Source: Strix aluco (taxonomy: Eukaryota > Chordata > Aves > Strigiformes > Strigidae). Taken from it: a stretch of 64,000 nucleotides of DNA. Both the position numbers and the translations under genes were made by a program. Positions 51,482 through 62,900 of this stretch are shown here, one piece after another. Numbering within the stretch: the first letter of the stretch is position 1; each line of letters opens with the position of its first letter. Below the pieces are notes generated by a model, which was given only the letters and a program-made list of their open reading frames with translations, had not been told where the DNA came from and did no database searches. The stretch spans positions 4,958,632-5,022,631 of the forward strand of contig NC_133933.1 of NCBI RefSeq assembly GCF_031877795.1. Reading direction: 5' to 3'.

Positions 51482-51587
51482 TAAGTTGTCTAAGGTGATG
51501 CAGGAAGACAGTGACAAACTAGGAATTGCCTGCTTCTCCTGAATTCAGATTTGCAAGATCTCAGTGCCTGTCTTTTCCAAAGCCACT
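51482..51587 (+). repeat. Ancient L3/MIR3-like retroposon fragment
   Basis: Blocks AAGTTGTCTAAGGTGATGCA, GGAAGACAGTGACAAACTAG, GGAATTGCCTGCTTCTCCTG and CTCAGTGCCTGTC appear in order. They follow the well-known degenerate 'acttgcccaaggtcacacag / tggcagagc / gggaattgaacccagatctcctga / agtgcc' module of old amniote retroposons. Divergence is roughly what one expects for a fossil predating birds. Confidence 0.65.
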
Positions 51588-54500
51588 CCCCGACAAGCCC
51601 TCACCAGTAGGTATTATTGTTTACTGAATATCAAAGAAAAATCAGAGTGAAATTGGTTATCACTGTACTCGGTCAGCCTGGGCTGTGAAGCTGGGCCCAA
51701 AGGCTTACAAGAACACACCGTGGGACAGCAACAGAAGAGAGATGAGGTGTCTGTGCTGCAGGGTAATGCTAACATACCCTTCAGAAACACAGAGGCAGCC
51801 TTTTGGCTCAATCAGTGACTCAAACCAAACAAAGGTGTTTCTTTGGAAATGAGAACTTTGCTGAAAATCTTGTGAATAAATTACATCCAGGCAATAGGCT
51901 GTGCTGCAGAATTGATATAAAAAGCAGCCTTTCCTCAAGATTTTATTTCAGAGCTATTTAAAATTTAAATCTAAATAACAAATTTGAGTAATTTTTCATT
52001 GTTACATTTTATGCAATAGCATAAAATCTTTGAATAGGATTTTTCATTACAAAATTAGCTGATTTGTTCTCCAAGTGCTTTCAGATCAATTAAAACACAA
52101 TAAGAGCAAAAGCAAGAAATGTTTCCGTTATAGACGGCATTAATTGTCATGAGCTCTGGGTTAAGCGGAGATGACAGAAGTCGAAACCTAGAAGAGTTAG
52201 AGCTTGTGAAGGCCATTGCTGAGGGCCCACAATCTATAAAAACCATGCTCCCAACTCCCTCAAATAATTTCTCACCAGCTGCTGTTTGTCACACCGACTG
52301 TGGGCAGCACACATGCCTTTCTTGGCTTTCTGTTGGGATCCACCTTCGAACACTACATCCTCAACACAATTTCAGAGGGAACCTGCTGGTGTCAGCAACA
52401 CACCCAGGTATTGGTATCTAAGCATCCTTTTGCAACAGTTTCTCACTTTTGATGTAATTTAATTCCCTACTGGTGGTAGTAGGCAGGTTTTGGTCTAGAC
52501 TGAATTTTGGTGTTAATACCAGTGCATTTCTTATAACCCAGCTGCAAAAAGCCCATCTAGGGAAGTCTGGTGAAGGCGGTGAAAGACATGGCCAACGTGC
52601 TGGGCAGCTGAGCCCTAGGTAGCAGTGATAGCTGGTGGGGAGGTGCAGCAGGGAAAAGGGTGTGCACCTTGACAGGAGGATGCTATACGGCCCCAGAGCT
52701 GCCTTGTGCTTGGTCCCTGTTGAGGCTGAACGTGCCTTGCACAGCGCTCGGGGAGCCAACTGAACGGCTGCAAGGCAACACTGGGGAGCAAGGATGACCC
52801 TCTTCATCTGTACCTGAATTTCATCTCCCCCTTTGACAGCCTGTGTTTCTCCTTCTGCCAAAGACCAGATTAAAAATGAAAGGAGAATAACTGCAACCCA
52901 ACTTCCAGCTTCAAATGGTTCAACATCTATCCTGAGATGCTTGATCCAAAGCCTCTCTTTGGGTTTTCTGTGGCTCTGCTAATGCCACACCACTGTGGTA
53001 ATGCTCTTTCAATCCTACAAGTACGAAACATAAAGTGTGGTGTTGACCGACTCTGACTTTTTTAGTAGAATACGCCAATGCAGTCATCCTCTGGCTACAA
53101 ATATCCACAGGAAGAATAGATGTGTCCTTTAATAACAGGGAGAGTGCTTAAAAAGGAACATTTTATTGCAGTCTTGCCGTCATCACAGTAAATTGCAGCA
53201 TTTTCATTTTCCTGTATTTATTGCATTGAAGTGTTTCTATCACTGTGAAGCAAATATTTGCTTTCAAAGGTCACTCATTGTATCTCTCTTCCTCTGGGGA
53301 CATATGTAGGTCTCTCTTAGACTTCAGTGTAACTCCACGAGGATATATAATGTTCTCGCTATGAGATTCTTTATTGCATCTGTGCACTACTAAAATAGCA
53401 GATGCAGAATTCAAAGTATAATAGGCAATGCGTTTCCATTAGCCAGTCTCTTTTTGTATTTTTCTTTAACCCTCGGTCTGTTGTGCTTCTGCACAAACAC
53501 TGGTGTAACGTAGAAGACTGGCTCGCAGGGAATTTCATGTAAGTCACCCAAGTCCCTGAAGTTATTTGTGTTGTCTAGAAGACACAGAGCACAGCTTGGT
53601 ACATGACGTACACAGGGTTTTTTTAGCAACATTTGGACTTTTGGCTCCTTTTAAGAGAGCACCGTGTATGTTTGTGTGTGAACCCAGAGGATTTCCTTTC
53701 CCTTTTCTGAAATGGAAAAACCAAGTTCCCTGCGAAATTTTCAGCTTGCAAGTATAAACATAAATTGACTGAGTGTCTGCAAGTAGCTGTAACTTCTGTA
53801 ACAACTTTTTTTTTTTTTAATCAAAGTTTTAGACCTGAAGAGCTTAACGTATTACATCACATTTTTGGTTTTCTGATCTGTCATCTCTGCAGTGACCGTA
53901 GGCAAAATAAAATGTAGTTTACATTGAAAGTTGAGAGTACATTTTGAAGAGTCTATTTCCAGATGTATTAGAGGTTCTTAAGGCAATTACAGGATTTTGA
54001 TACTTTGTTCAAATCAGCTTGAATGAGAACAGAATGCAAAATATCAGCTATTATCAAAAATATAAATTCCACAATTTATTACCGAAGTCCTCGAGAGTAT
54101 CTTTGGCCTGTTCCCGTTCTACTAAAACAAGAGCAGGTTTCAGTGGGCCCAAGACAGACTAACACCTTACGCTTTTGAAAGTCTGTCCAGTAGTCAGTGA
54201 GCAAATTTGTTATGGTTTACCTTTTCTTGGCCATTCCTGTAATCATTCAGTTTTAATGTTTTAATACATCAATAGGACTATATATAGGTGTTTCTAAGAA
54301 ACACCATAGAGGGATAACTGTTCATTTGTACTGTAGAGGAATATTTCCCTAAATATATCTGCTCTCTACAGGATTTTATTGATAACGAGGTTTGTTGTTG
54401 GAAATTCATGACACTGGAATGGAATTTCAGTCTAAATGGGGCTTTTCAAGGAAAATCCTATCTCTAATCTGTCCTATTCCACATTTTAAGCTGCAAAATC

Positions 54501-54708
54501 TGCAAAAAAATTAAACCCATTCCCAGCTATCTGCAAAATATATGTAGTTTATCATACTGTGTGCAAATCAGTAACCTTTATTGATTCTTGTGCACAGTTT
54601 TCTATTAAATAAAGTTGAATCAGCACTGCTGCGGGGCACTTTTATTTATGACTAAAACTTGATGTAAAATGACTTGTCTGAAAGAATGCTTTTTGCTATT
54701 TCTCAACC
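51588..54708 (+). other. Intron 1 sequence, nothing recognised
   Basis: AT-leaning intronic DNA. The 147-codon minus-strand frame at 52,418-52,861 has no recognisable domain or splice context. Confidence 0.6.
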
Positions 54709-54762
54709 CATTCTAAGTGCTTTACAAATACCAAACAATCTCAATAAACCTGTCAGGTTTGA
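54709..54762 (+). repeat. Possible ancient MIR3/L3-like fragment
   Basis: ATTCTAAGTGCTTTACAAAT, then ACCAAACAATCTCAATAAAC and CTGTCAGG resemble the 'aagcgctttacaaacattaattaatcctcacaacaccctgtgagg' module of old retroposons. The segment is short, so confidence is moderate. Confidence 0.5.
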
Positions 54763-57624
54763 TCACTTGCTACAAAACATCTCTCTAGTTACAACCTCTG
54801 ACATTTTTTTTAGTTGGATGCAAAATAGGATGCGTCTCTCACTAAGATGCCAACTGATGGTTCTAACTAACTGAGAAGGATAACTCTAAAGAAAAATCAC
54901 CACAGTTTCTCCACTTTGTTTCATTTTTGCACCACCCAATACCACCAACTGCCTCATGATCAAAAATGAATAAGTACCAGATCAAAAGTCAGGCTGGAAT
55001 CTACTTGAGAACTGAATTTTCTGTGTAGTTTTTGTTATCTGCAGTGACTGACAAACAGACTGTTATTATTCGTTATTGTCAGTAGAAGTGCTCATCTCTC
55101 CTTCACTCGCTTACAGTTCCATAATCATTCTGCTCACATTGGATATGCTTAGAGACTGAACCAAATCCCCTGTTAGCATCACATCCTCTCACTGATGCAT
55201 CACCTCCCACTTCACAGCTAGTAAGATGCTACCAGATAGACATAACACAGAACCAGCTTCCTGCCCCTCACAGCTAGATGTATATACTGATTAGATGAGT
55301 CCCAAAGCCATGTTTAAATTATCCTGATTTTTGCTAAAGCTCAGTGCTGCTATTCTGCCAGCACAAGTGTAGCAACAGATCCCAGCAGAAGAGAATATTT
55401 TAACTAGATATTCTAAAACTAGGTTCATGGGCTTAATCCTGATATTCTGTCACAGAGGCTGTGTCAGAGATATTTAAATGCTGAGTTTTGCCTCAATCTG
55501 GGAAAAAAACACATTTTTTGAAGCAGTGGGCAGTGCTAGTGCCAGCCTGGGACAGGTGGGACGGTAGTTCAGAGAACAGTTCTTTACCAAAATAACTTCT
55601 TTTAATCCCAGCTGAGCATGCTCCATTTGCTGATCAGAAGCACTGTCTTCCTGGAGCTGCCTGATGTGCCACAAAGGGCAACACGGGTTCAGCAGCATGG
55701 TGAGAAGGTTGGGGTGTCCTTGAGAGTATCCCCACGCTTTCACATGCCCTTCGGGAGGAGACCAAGTCCTGGTTCATCTTTTCCTCCTAAACCTCAGAGT
55801 GGGCCATTTTTTGTAAAGCTTATTTACTGCTGTTTGTGAGCATCCTTGAAGTGTTTGATATCAGTCTGAATATTAGTCATGAAATTAAGCTCAGAGTTTG
55901 CATCAGCTGAGGCTGCAGATGAGTTGCGTAAGCTTGATCCTTCATGCTGCTGTGACCATGCAGCTGGCAGAACTGGGTGGGTTTCTCCTCCAGCATACAT
56001 TTGGACTCCTAAACATGTGTGTGACCCATCACAAAATGTCAGTCTCCCTCTGACAAGGATGTGGTGATGCGCTCAGTGATGAAAGTAGGATGCCATACCA
56101 GTAGCTGCAGGGCTGACTCTTTGAGATAGATTTCTTCCTGCCGTAGCTTCAAAGAGGAAAAGCAGCCATGAGTGAGGGCACAGCTAACGTGAAAGCATGA
56201 AGGTCACATATTCCCTCTTAGATAAGAAAAAACAGCAAATCTGATGCTGAAGCTGCAGAGGAAATGCAAGAGGCTGACTGCTTTCGTTATACATTTTTAA
56301 GCAAACAGGGTGTGATCCAGGAAATATCCCTGCCACCCAGCTGTACCTGTTCAGCCCATAGTCCTGATGTCCTGATGGAGAGCACTGTCAAAGTGAGGAA
56401 CGGATTCATCTCCGGTAGATAACAACTTCCATTTAAACAGTTACTATTGTTAAAATGATAGAGCCAAGCTCTGCCCTGACTTATTTTGTTTCATAAAGGC
56501 CGCACGTATCACAAAGACAGGACAGAAAACAGGCCCTGGGATTTTGTCTTCTTGGAGCAGCTTTGCTGAAAGGGGCTGCTTTTGTCCTCTTTCTGTAATT
56601 GAGCGTGATGGCATGTGTGTTATGGCTGTTTATTTGCAGTCCCCCACAACTTCCCCACCTCCTCTGCACCTGGGATTAGGTTTTCCTGCAATGAACAAAT
56701 CTAACATTCAGTGAGCAATAATTTGCAATGTGCCATGCTTGAATCAAGCAAAGAAATAAGCCAGTGTTGTCATTATAAAGACCTGACAGATGGTAGGAGG
56801 ACCCGCCTTTCTTAATCAAGTCATGCTCAGTAATCAGAGCTAGCACGAATTTATAACAAAAAAGAAACCCTACCCAAGTGAGGATTAATGGGCTACATCC
56901 TGGTCTCTGGTTAGGATGAGCTCAGTGGTGTCGTTCTGTACTGAGAGGGATAACCAGAATCAGAATCTCACCCACTTTGGGGAGAAGTTGAAAATACCAG
57001 TTAGGTCCTGCTGTCACTTCCCCTGAAATGAAGGATCTCCCAGGTAAACAACTCCTCCCAGTCTAGCTGTAAATATTATTTTAGAGTCTGAACTACAGCA
57101 TGGTGGACGAGTCATTAGCTGATAAAAATCTGCAAAGTTTCATTGTCTTTAATTTCATTGCAGATGTATTAGCTGACCGTCCAGCCCTCCAAGCGATGCA
57201 GCTGAAATATAGGACGTGAGTGGGATAGGCTTAACCTTGACCTCCTTCATGTTAAGGCCTTTAATTCTAGAGAAGAATGAATGGGTCTCAAGACTGTTTC
57301 TGGTAGCAATTAACACCTCCTGAGTCTCCAGCTTCGATATGAATAGCATTTGAAAGGTTAAGAAAAAGGGAAGGATTTTCCTCCAAGAACATGACAAGGA
57401 TACATCCTTGTTCTTCGAGAGTGATTAATAATACAGGAATAAAGCACCACCTTGAACAATCCCGTGTGCTCTCTACTCTATAGTAATTGCTATCCAGAAC
57501 AAAAGAGTTTGGGTGAGGGTACTCTTGTAATAAAAGCACTTTTGTGGGACTGACATTTAAGCACAATTCAGTGAGTCAGGGAGCCTAACCACACTTGTTT
57601 CTTTCCCTTGTCGCTGTCTTCCAG
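54763..57624 (+). other. 3' end of intron 1, nothing recognised before exon 2
   Basis: Unique-looking intronic DNA ending in the pyrimidine tract and CCAG acceptor of exon 2. No other exon is recognised. Confidence 0.65.
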
Positions 57625-57687
57625 GCTCACAAGCAGCTAAGCGCAAATCCTTGGTCTGCAGCTTCCACAAACACACCCACAGCTAAA
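57625..57687 (+). other. SNAP25: 5' UTR part of SNAP25 exon 2
   Basis: The most convincing acceptor is the CCAG ending at 57,624, preceded by a long pyrimidine-rich tract (TTTCTTTCCCTTGTCGCTG, then TCTTCCAG). This leaves 63 nt of untranslated sequence before the ATG at 57,688, with no upstream ATG in it. Weaker AG dinucleotides at 57,635-57,636 and 57,660-57,661 are possible alternative acceptors, but they lack a good tract. A transcript read would settle the exact edge. Confidence 0.8.
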
Positions 57688-57759
57688 ATGGCGGAAGACG
57701 CTGATATGCGCAATGAGTTGGAAGAAATGCAGCGGCGTGCCGACCAGCTTGCTGATGAA
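57688..57759 (+). CDS. SNAP25: SNAP-25 coding exon 2 (residues 1-24, start codon)
   Basis: The reading begins MAEDADMRNELEEMQ and continues RRADQLADE, the N-terminus of SNAP-25. The ATG has a good Kozak context (A at -3, G at +4). Coding stops at a GAA codon followed by the donor GTGAGA at 57,760, so the exon ends in phase 0. These residues are the acidic N-terminal cap and the start of the first (Qb) SNARE helix, rich in Glu, Arg and Met as expected for a four-helix bundle strand. Any frame read beyond 57,759 runs into intron. An open frame entering from upstream is not coding, because it would have to cross the acceptor at 57,623-57,624. Confidence 0.97.
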
Positions 57760-58417
57760 GTGAGACCGATAGCTCAACTCGAAACGTGGGGTTGGGGTGG
57801 GCATGAGAGACACATCCAGAAGCACGAGCTGATCCGGCAAAGGATTTCTAGGGCTGATTCTGTTTTCTGTCAGCTTTACGCTGAAAGCAGAATTGGAAAA
57901 GAAATGAGCCGGGATAAAATTTAATGTCATGTTTAGTCTAGATTAAGGCATTTATTGATCGTGAGTTTGGTTTAGGTATTAGAGTCTGCATCAATTTGAC
58001 TGGCCTCAGAGCAAAAAAGCAGCAATTTAATATTTTCTGAGGATTCCTTCAATTTGCCAAACCTATTAAATGTTAAAAGCCACCAATTAGGTCTCTGAAA
58101 AGTCTTAGCTGAAAACCACAGACTTTATTTTTAAAGTGGAACACCAGCTGTTCCAAGCACCACCGTCACAACACATGAGCAAGGGGAGCACAAGCCTTAG
58201 AGACTGCAGCTGCCTTGAGTTGTGGTGGGAACTGCTGCATTCGCAAGCCATAACAGAGAGCTGGGGATGAAGAGATCACCAGTACCCTGCTCATGGTCTG
58301 ATTTTGAGGGAAGGCAAAGAGCGTGGGAAAAAAACATACTGTCAGCATGAGCCTCCACATTAGTGCTGGAAACTGTATCTTGCCAAATCTAAGTGTCTTT
58401 TTCTCTGTTTTTCTCAG
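57760..58417 (+). other. SNAP25: SNAP25 intron 2 (658 bp)
   Basis: This short intron runs from the GTGAGA donor to the CTCAG acceptor, with a pyrimidine-rich tract at 58,396-58,415. It appears unique, and I see no repeat or other gene in it. An open frame continues from exon 2 into its first 165 bp and then stops, as expected for unspliced intron. Confidence 0.93.
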
Positions 58418-58459
58418 TCCCTTGAGAGCACCCGTCGAATGCTGCAGCTTGTTGAAGAG
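58418..58459 (+). CDS. SNAP25: SNAP-25 coding exon 3 (residues 25-38)
   Basis: This 42-nt exon reads SLESTRRMLQLVEE, which joins in frame to exon 2 and continues the first SNARE helix with its heptad-spaced Leu, Met and Val residues. It is preceded by a strong pyrimidine tract ending TTTTTCTCAG and followed by the donor GTAAGG. Both boundaries are phase 0, so the exon is symmetric. The next exon, expected to start ESKDAG, is not found between here and the right edge. Confidence 0.97.
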
Positions 58460-59744
58460 GTAAGGACTTGCATTTTATTTGCGCTTCCATTGTGAGCAAA
58501 GGTGATGGAGAGTCTGACCCTGGAAGTTTGGGGTTTTTTTAACTCACGTTCTTAGGGCATGGCCATGGCTTTATACGCCGCTCCATCCCCCTTTATCCTT
58601 ACCCCTTGTGAGGGTCATTCAAGATGCTGTGCCCTAGTTGCCAAGTGTCACGCTGCAGACCAGCTGCTGAGGCACTGTTTTGCCATACCTGAGTATCCAT
58701 TGAGACAGGCTTCTCGAGACAAACCAAGGAAACAGGCTCTGAAGGTGACCTGGAATCAGGGACAAGCGGCTGAGTTTGCTGCAGAGCTCCTGGAGCCTCG
58801 TGCCAGCATAGCTCTGATGTCCCTGCCATTACACTGCAAGTGGGGAAGGCGTTGTCTCTAAATACCTCCCTCTCCATAAATGCTTGCGGTCATTTATAGA
58901 GCATCAGTCACTACAGCATTTAAATGCCACTTCTTTATGTATCTCTGAAACATTGATTAGGATTTCAAGGCTCATGAGATGTCCTAGATTGACAGCTTTG
59001 GGAAGGGAAGTCCTTTGATTTTCTGCGGTGCTAAGGAAGAGGACCCAGGCTCAGTCCTCACGGCTATACTCACCTGGAGGGGTCACAGCCAGAAGGGAGA
59101 AAACAATTCAGTCAGACTTCATTTCACCCTCTTCATAACAAAGGGGTTTAAAAGTTGGAAATTCCCAAACTCAGTTTGGTTTAGTGTTCAGCCATCAGGT
59201 GGTGGCAAACTTTGCTCCCGCCTGACAGGACATATTATTTTCAGACACCATGCAAGCCTTGGCTCTGGAGCTGGTGACATTTTTAATCAGGGTCATCAGC
59301 ACTGACAGTGCCAGTACTCCTGACAACCAGAAGAGTCTCCAGCAGAGATAACGGGAAGAAAATTTCATCAGGTCCCATGTTCAGGAACAAGCACAAGCCC
59401 AGCCGTAGGCTTCATGGCCTTGAAATCAATCATGACTGTGGAGATCAATGGAGTCCGGTGGAGACAAAATTAAATTTCCGTGTACAGATAGACAGACAGA
59501 TGGGTCATTGAGCATAGTCAGCATTTCTTCTCCTCCACAAACACTTCAGGTCCGGGCCCCTTGCAGCCAAAACATGCTCTTGTCTCACAAGCAATCTGTC
59601 TCTTTTTGCTGCTCAATTCCCTGGACATGCCATTTCTAACCATCACTTTATGTCAACTCTATGCTGGATGCAGACCCTGCTGAAATTAGTTCAATGACAT
59701 GGAAGAGAGTCTCACATGGGTACCTCCACAAACGCAAGGCAGGA

Positions 59745-59908
59745 GAGCCTGCTGTCCCAAAGTGCCTGTGATCTAAATAGACAAGGCAGATGATGAGTGG
59801 GAAGAAAGAGAGGCGCGGGAAAGGGAAGCGATTTGCTCGGGGCCAAGCCATCAGTAAATATCAGCCCTGTCTCTCCTGAGCCGTATTTGTGTGACCTATG
59901 CACTGCTT
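59745..59908 (+). repeat. Ancient L3/MIR3-like retroposon fragment in intron 3
   Basis: Blocks CTGCTGTCCCAAAGTGCCTG, ATCTAAATAGACAAGGCAG, GTGGGAAGAAAGAGA, GGAAGCGATTTGCTCGGGGC, CATCAGT and CTCTCCTGAGCC occur in the order seen in an old amniote retroposon tail (the 'acaatctaaatagacaagacag ... gaagtgacttgcccaaggtc ... ctcctgagtcc' module). Two modules in correct order over 160 bp make this the best preserved of the three related fossils in the window. Confidence 0.7.
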
Positions 59909-62900
59909 GAGTCTTCCTAACATATTGAACCAGCATATTGTGAATGCCACTGTATTAAATCACAGCAAATGGCAAAGTGGGAGGAGAACTAGGACTGCTG
60001 AATTTACCAATGAATTTATGTAGGACTCTAGCGCTTCTTGGAAGAGCTCAGCATCTCTCCGGACCTGGCTTTTATTCAGATGCTACAATATCTTCCTGTC
60101 CAAATAGAGAAGTTTCTAAAACTAGCACTTAGTAGTCAAGGGAATTCTTCCAAAATGAGCTGAATATTATTTTCACTAATGTGACTACAAAAGACCTTTA
60201 AAATTCTTCTGTGGTCTAAACAGTTGGTTGATTACTCCGACCCCATTTCCTAGGTACTTTTAAAAGAATGCAGCATTTCGGGAGTGAGAGATTTTATACT
60301 GAAAAGACAAACGATGAGTGTCTTTGAAATTGAACTTGCACTGCTCTGATTTAATAGACCCAAAAAATCCAATTAGACTCCCTTGCTTAGCAGAACCTGT
60401 CTAGTGGGAAGAGATAGAAAATATTCTTTCCCAGTGAAAGAATGCTTTCTACTCTGTTTTCTTGATACAGCAAATCTGTTATTCCTTACTCAGGAAAAGG
60501 ATGCCTCCATGTTTAAGCATTATTACTATATACATATGTATGGAATCCTGTCATGGTTGGCTCTGCTCCGTTAGATAGTAGGAAAATACAGAAAAACAGA
60601 CTGACTTGGCTCCACTCTAGAAACAGAAGAGTGCTGTCCACCCAGGGAAGCCCTATAGCAGTACAAAGCAACTGTAATGCTGAAATGTAGGTCATAGCCT
60701 GGGGGACAAAACCTATGTCCCCAAAGAACGGTGCCCTCCTTGCCCAAGAAGACTAGGCTGAGTTTGGAGACTAAGCCCTGGTGCTGTTCCCAGTCAACCA
60801 CAGCAAGGAAAACCAAATCTGTTACTGCTTCTTATTTTTATAACCCAGCTTTGCAAGAAGCTGATTGTGTCAGTCCTAGCACAACAGGCAAAGCAAGAAG
60901 ATGTGGTGAGTGGCTGTTGCAAAATAGCCACTGCTTTGCCCCAGGGCAGCTACGTACTGGGATGGCAGATTACAAAAATCAGTTTGCTCTGTGGTGCCCA
61001 GCATACCCCTGCAACACAGTTAGGTCTACACTGAGCAACACTCATTTAAGCTACTCAGCTACCCAGTGCTATAAATACCTGTATTATATGATGATGCTGG
61101 ACAATATTTGGGCCAAAACATAAAATGAACTGAGGCAGAAGAAGGGAGACTAAATACACAGTTTGTAGCTGACCTTCTTATCTTCTTGTTCAAGCTTTTT
61201 ACCTCTGAGCCAAATTTATGAAATGCAGAATAACGTGTGCAAGGTAAGGAGTAAGGCAAGGAAAAGTAGTGAGTCTAATACCATATTCCAGTGGAACCAC
61301 CATGGCCTTTAAAGAAAATTAATCATTGTAGGATGAAAAAAAGATGGTTTCTAGTTATGATGCAGCAAGGGAAAGAATATCAATAGGATCAGTACTGCAG
61401 AAAGCCCAGCAAGAAAGCACTTAGCAACACGTACAGACAAAAGGGCTGTTTTGTACATTTAAATCCAGACAGGACTGTCTTCTCCTCTCATATGCTGGGA
61501 GGTTAGAGTCAAATTTACTGACATATCAAAGCTGAAATAGTAAAGCTATAAATGTTTGATAACCCCACGATGCTGCTCTACGCAGGACGCTGATCATGCA
61601 ATAGGCCATTTTACTAAATAACTTCATTTGTGATTGGCAAGTGAGTTTCCCCTGACATTAGTATCGTAGTCAAATGTTCCTTAGTTTGAAGAATAAAAGA
61701 AAAAAATATTCTATTGCTTTAGGGTTTGGTCCAAAGCTTGTCAAATCTAACTTGAAAAATCCCTTTGACATCATTAGCTATTGGAACAGTTCTATTCAGA
61801 AAAGTGTTTTAATATGTTTAATTCTACAGAAATACATATCTGGCACAGGGGAATGTGCTTCATAATTCTGGTCTCAGTTTTTCCTACGCAGGATTAGACC
61901 CCTTTGTCCATGTAAACCACATTTTTGTCTTTAGGGTGTTGACACTTCTCTTCAGTATCTCTGGGAAGTGCTAGCAATGTCAGCCTGTCCTGATACATAA
62001 CTGTCTGTATTAATTTATTCAAAACAAACTCTATGATCCATATCGATTGAAGCCAGATTCTTCATCAAAGTGGAAGTTTATGTGTTCTTCACATAACTGA
62101 GAGTGCGTATCTGTTTTTCAGGGTATCTCCTGAAGTGCAAAGAAAGCGATTTCTAAAATTTGGATTCTCTATCTGATACATCATTCCCTTATACTGTTAT
62201 GAAAATCACCCTTCAAGCTAAACCAAAGTTGGAGCAGCTGCTGTTTGTAGCAGGCATGGATGGGACACAACACATTGTGTTCCTGGAGGGACTGGTGGGC
62301 CCTTTCAAAACCCATCCCAGTTCTCTTCCTAGTTTTAGTCCCACCTTGGGAAATCAAGTGACATGACAGCAATAACAAGAAATGATACAGCAATCCATTT
62401 CCCCTCAAAAGTGCTGGGCAAATTTCACTGAACTTTTTGTTGCGGCCTTGTCCTGAGTGAGACCCTCTTAAAAAAAAGTTTTAAAAAGCTGTTACAGAAG
62501 ATTGAGGATAATGTATATTAAATCCTCCAAAAGGGTTCCCCCAGTTATGCGGTTAAACCGGCTTCACTGAAGCACTGAAAGACTTAGATACCTAAGAGCT
62601 GAATTAAGCCCAGAGTTTTAAAATCATATATTCTGGCTTTCTGATCAGTAGCTTAGCCAGCAGCCCAGTGGAGAACCTGGGCGTGTGCTTCATAGAAAGC
62701 GTGTTGAATCCAAATAAGTACTCATTGCTGGTTTGCTTTTATCTCAACACCAGAGTTTAGCACTAACGAAAGGTTGAAGGACAGTGACTTTCATAAACTT
62801 TATGGAGTCTATATTCATTGTGCTGTTTCACCTAATGTGATCGATTTTTAAGTCAAAAGTGATGGCCTCCTGCTCTAAGGGGTCATCTTGCGTGCAAAAT

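Larger units (their letters stand above)
22090..57624 (+). other. SNAP25: SNAP25 intron 1 (about 35.5 kb)
   Basis: The intron begins GTAAGG at 22,090 and ends CCAG at 57,624. It contains the downstream part of the CpG island, the RE1 cluster, a solo ERV LTR, a MIR-like SINE, other short retroposon fossils, microsatellites and otherwise unique AT-rich DNA. I see no recognisable protein-coding sequence within it on either strand. Open frames up to about 235 codons fall in GC-rich or repeat sequence and lack any family signature. Confidence 0.85.

Noticed and set aside
57760..57924. Continuation of the SNAP-25 frame beyond LADE
   Set aside because: A clear GTGAGA donor follows the GAA codon, the continuation does not resemble SNAP-25, and exon 3 supplies the correct next residues.
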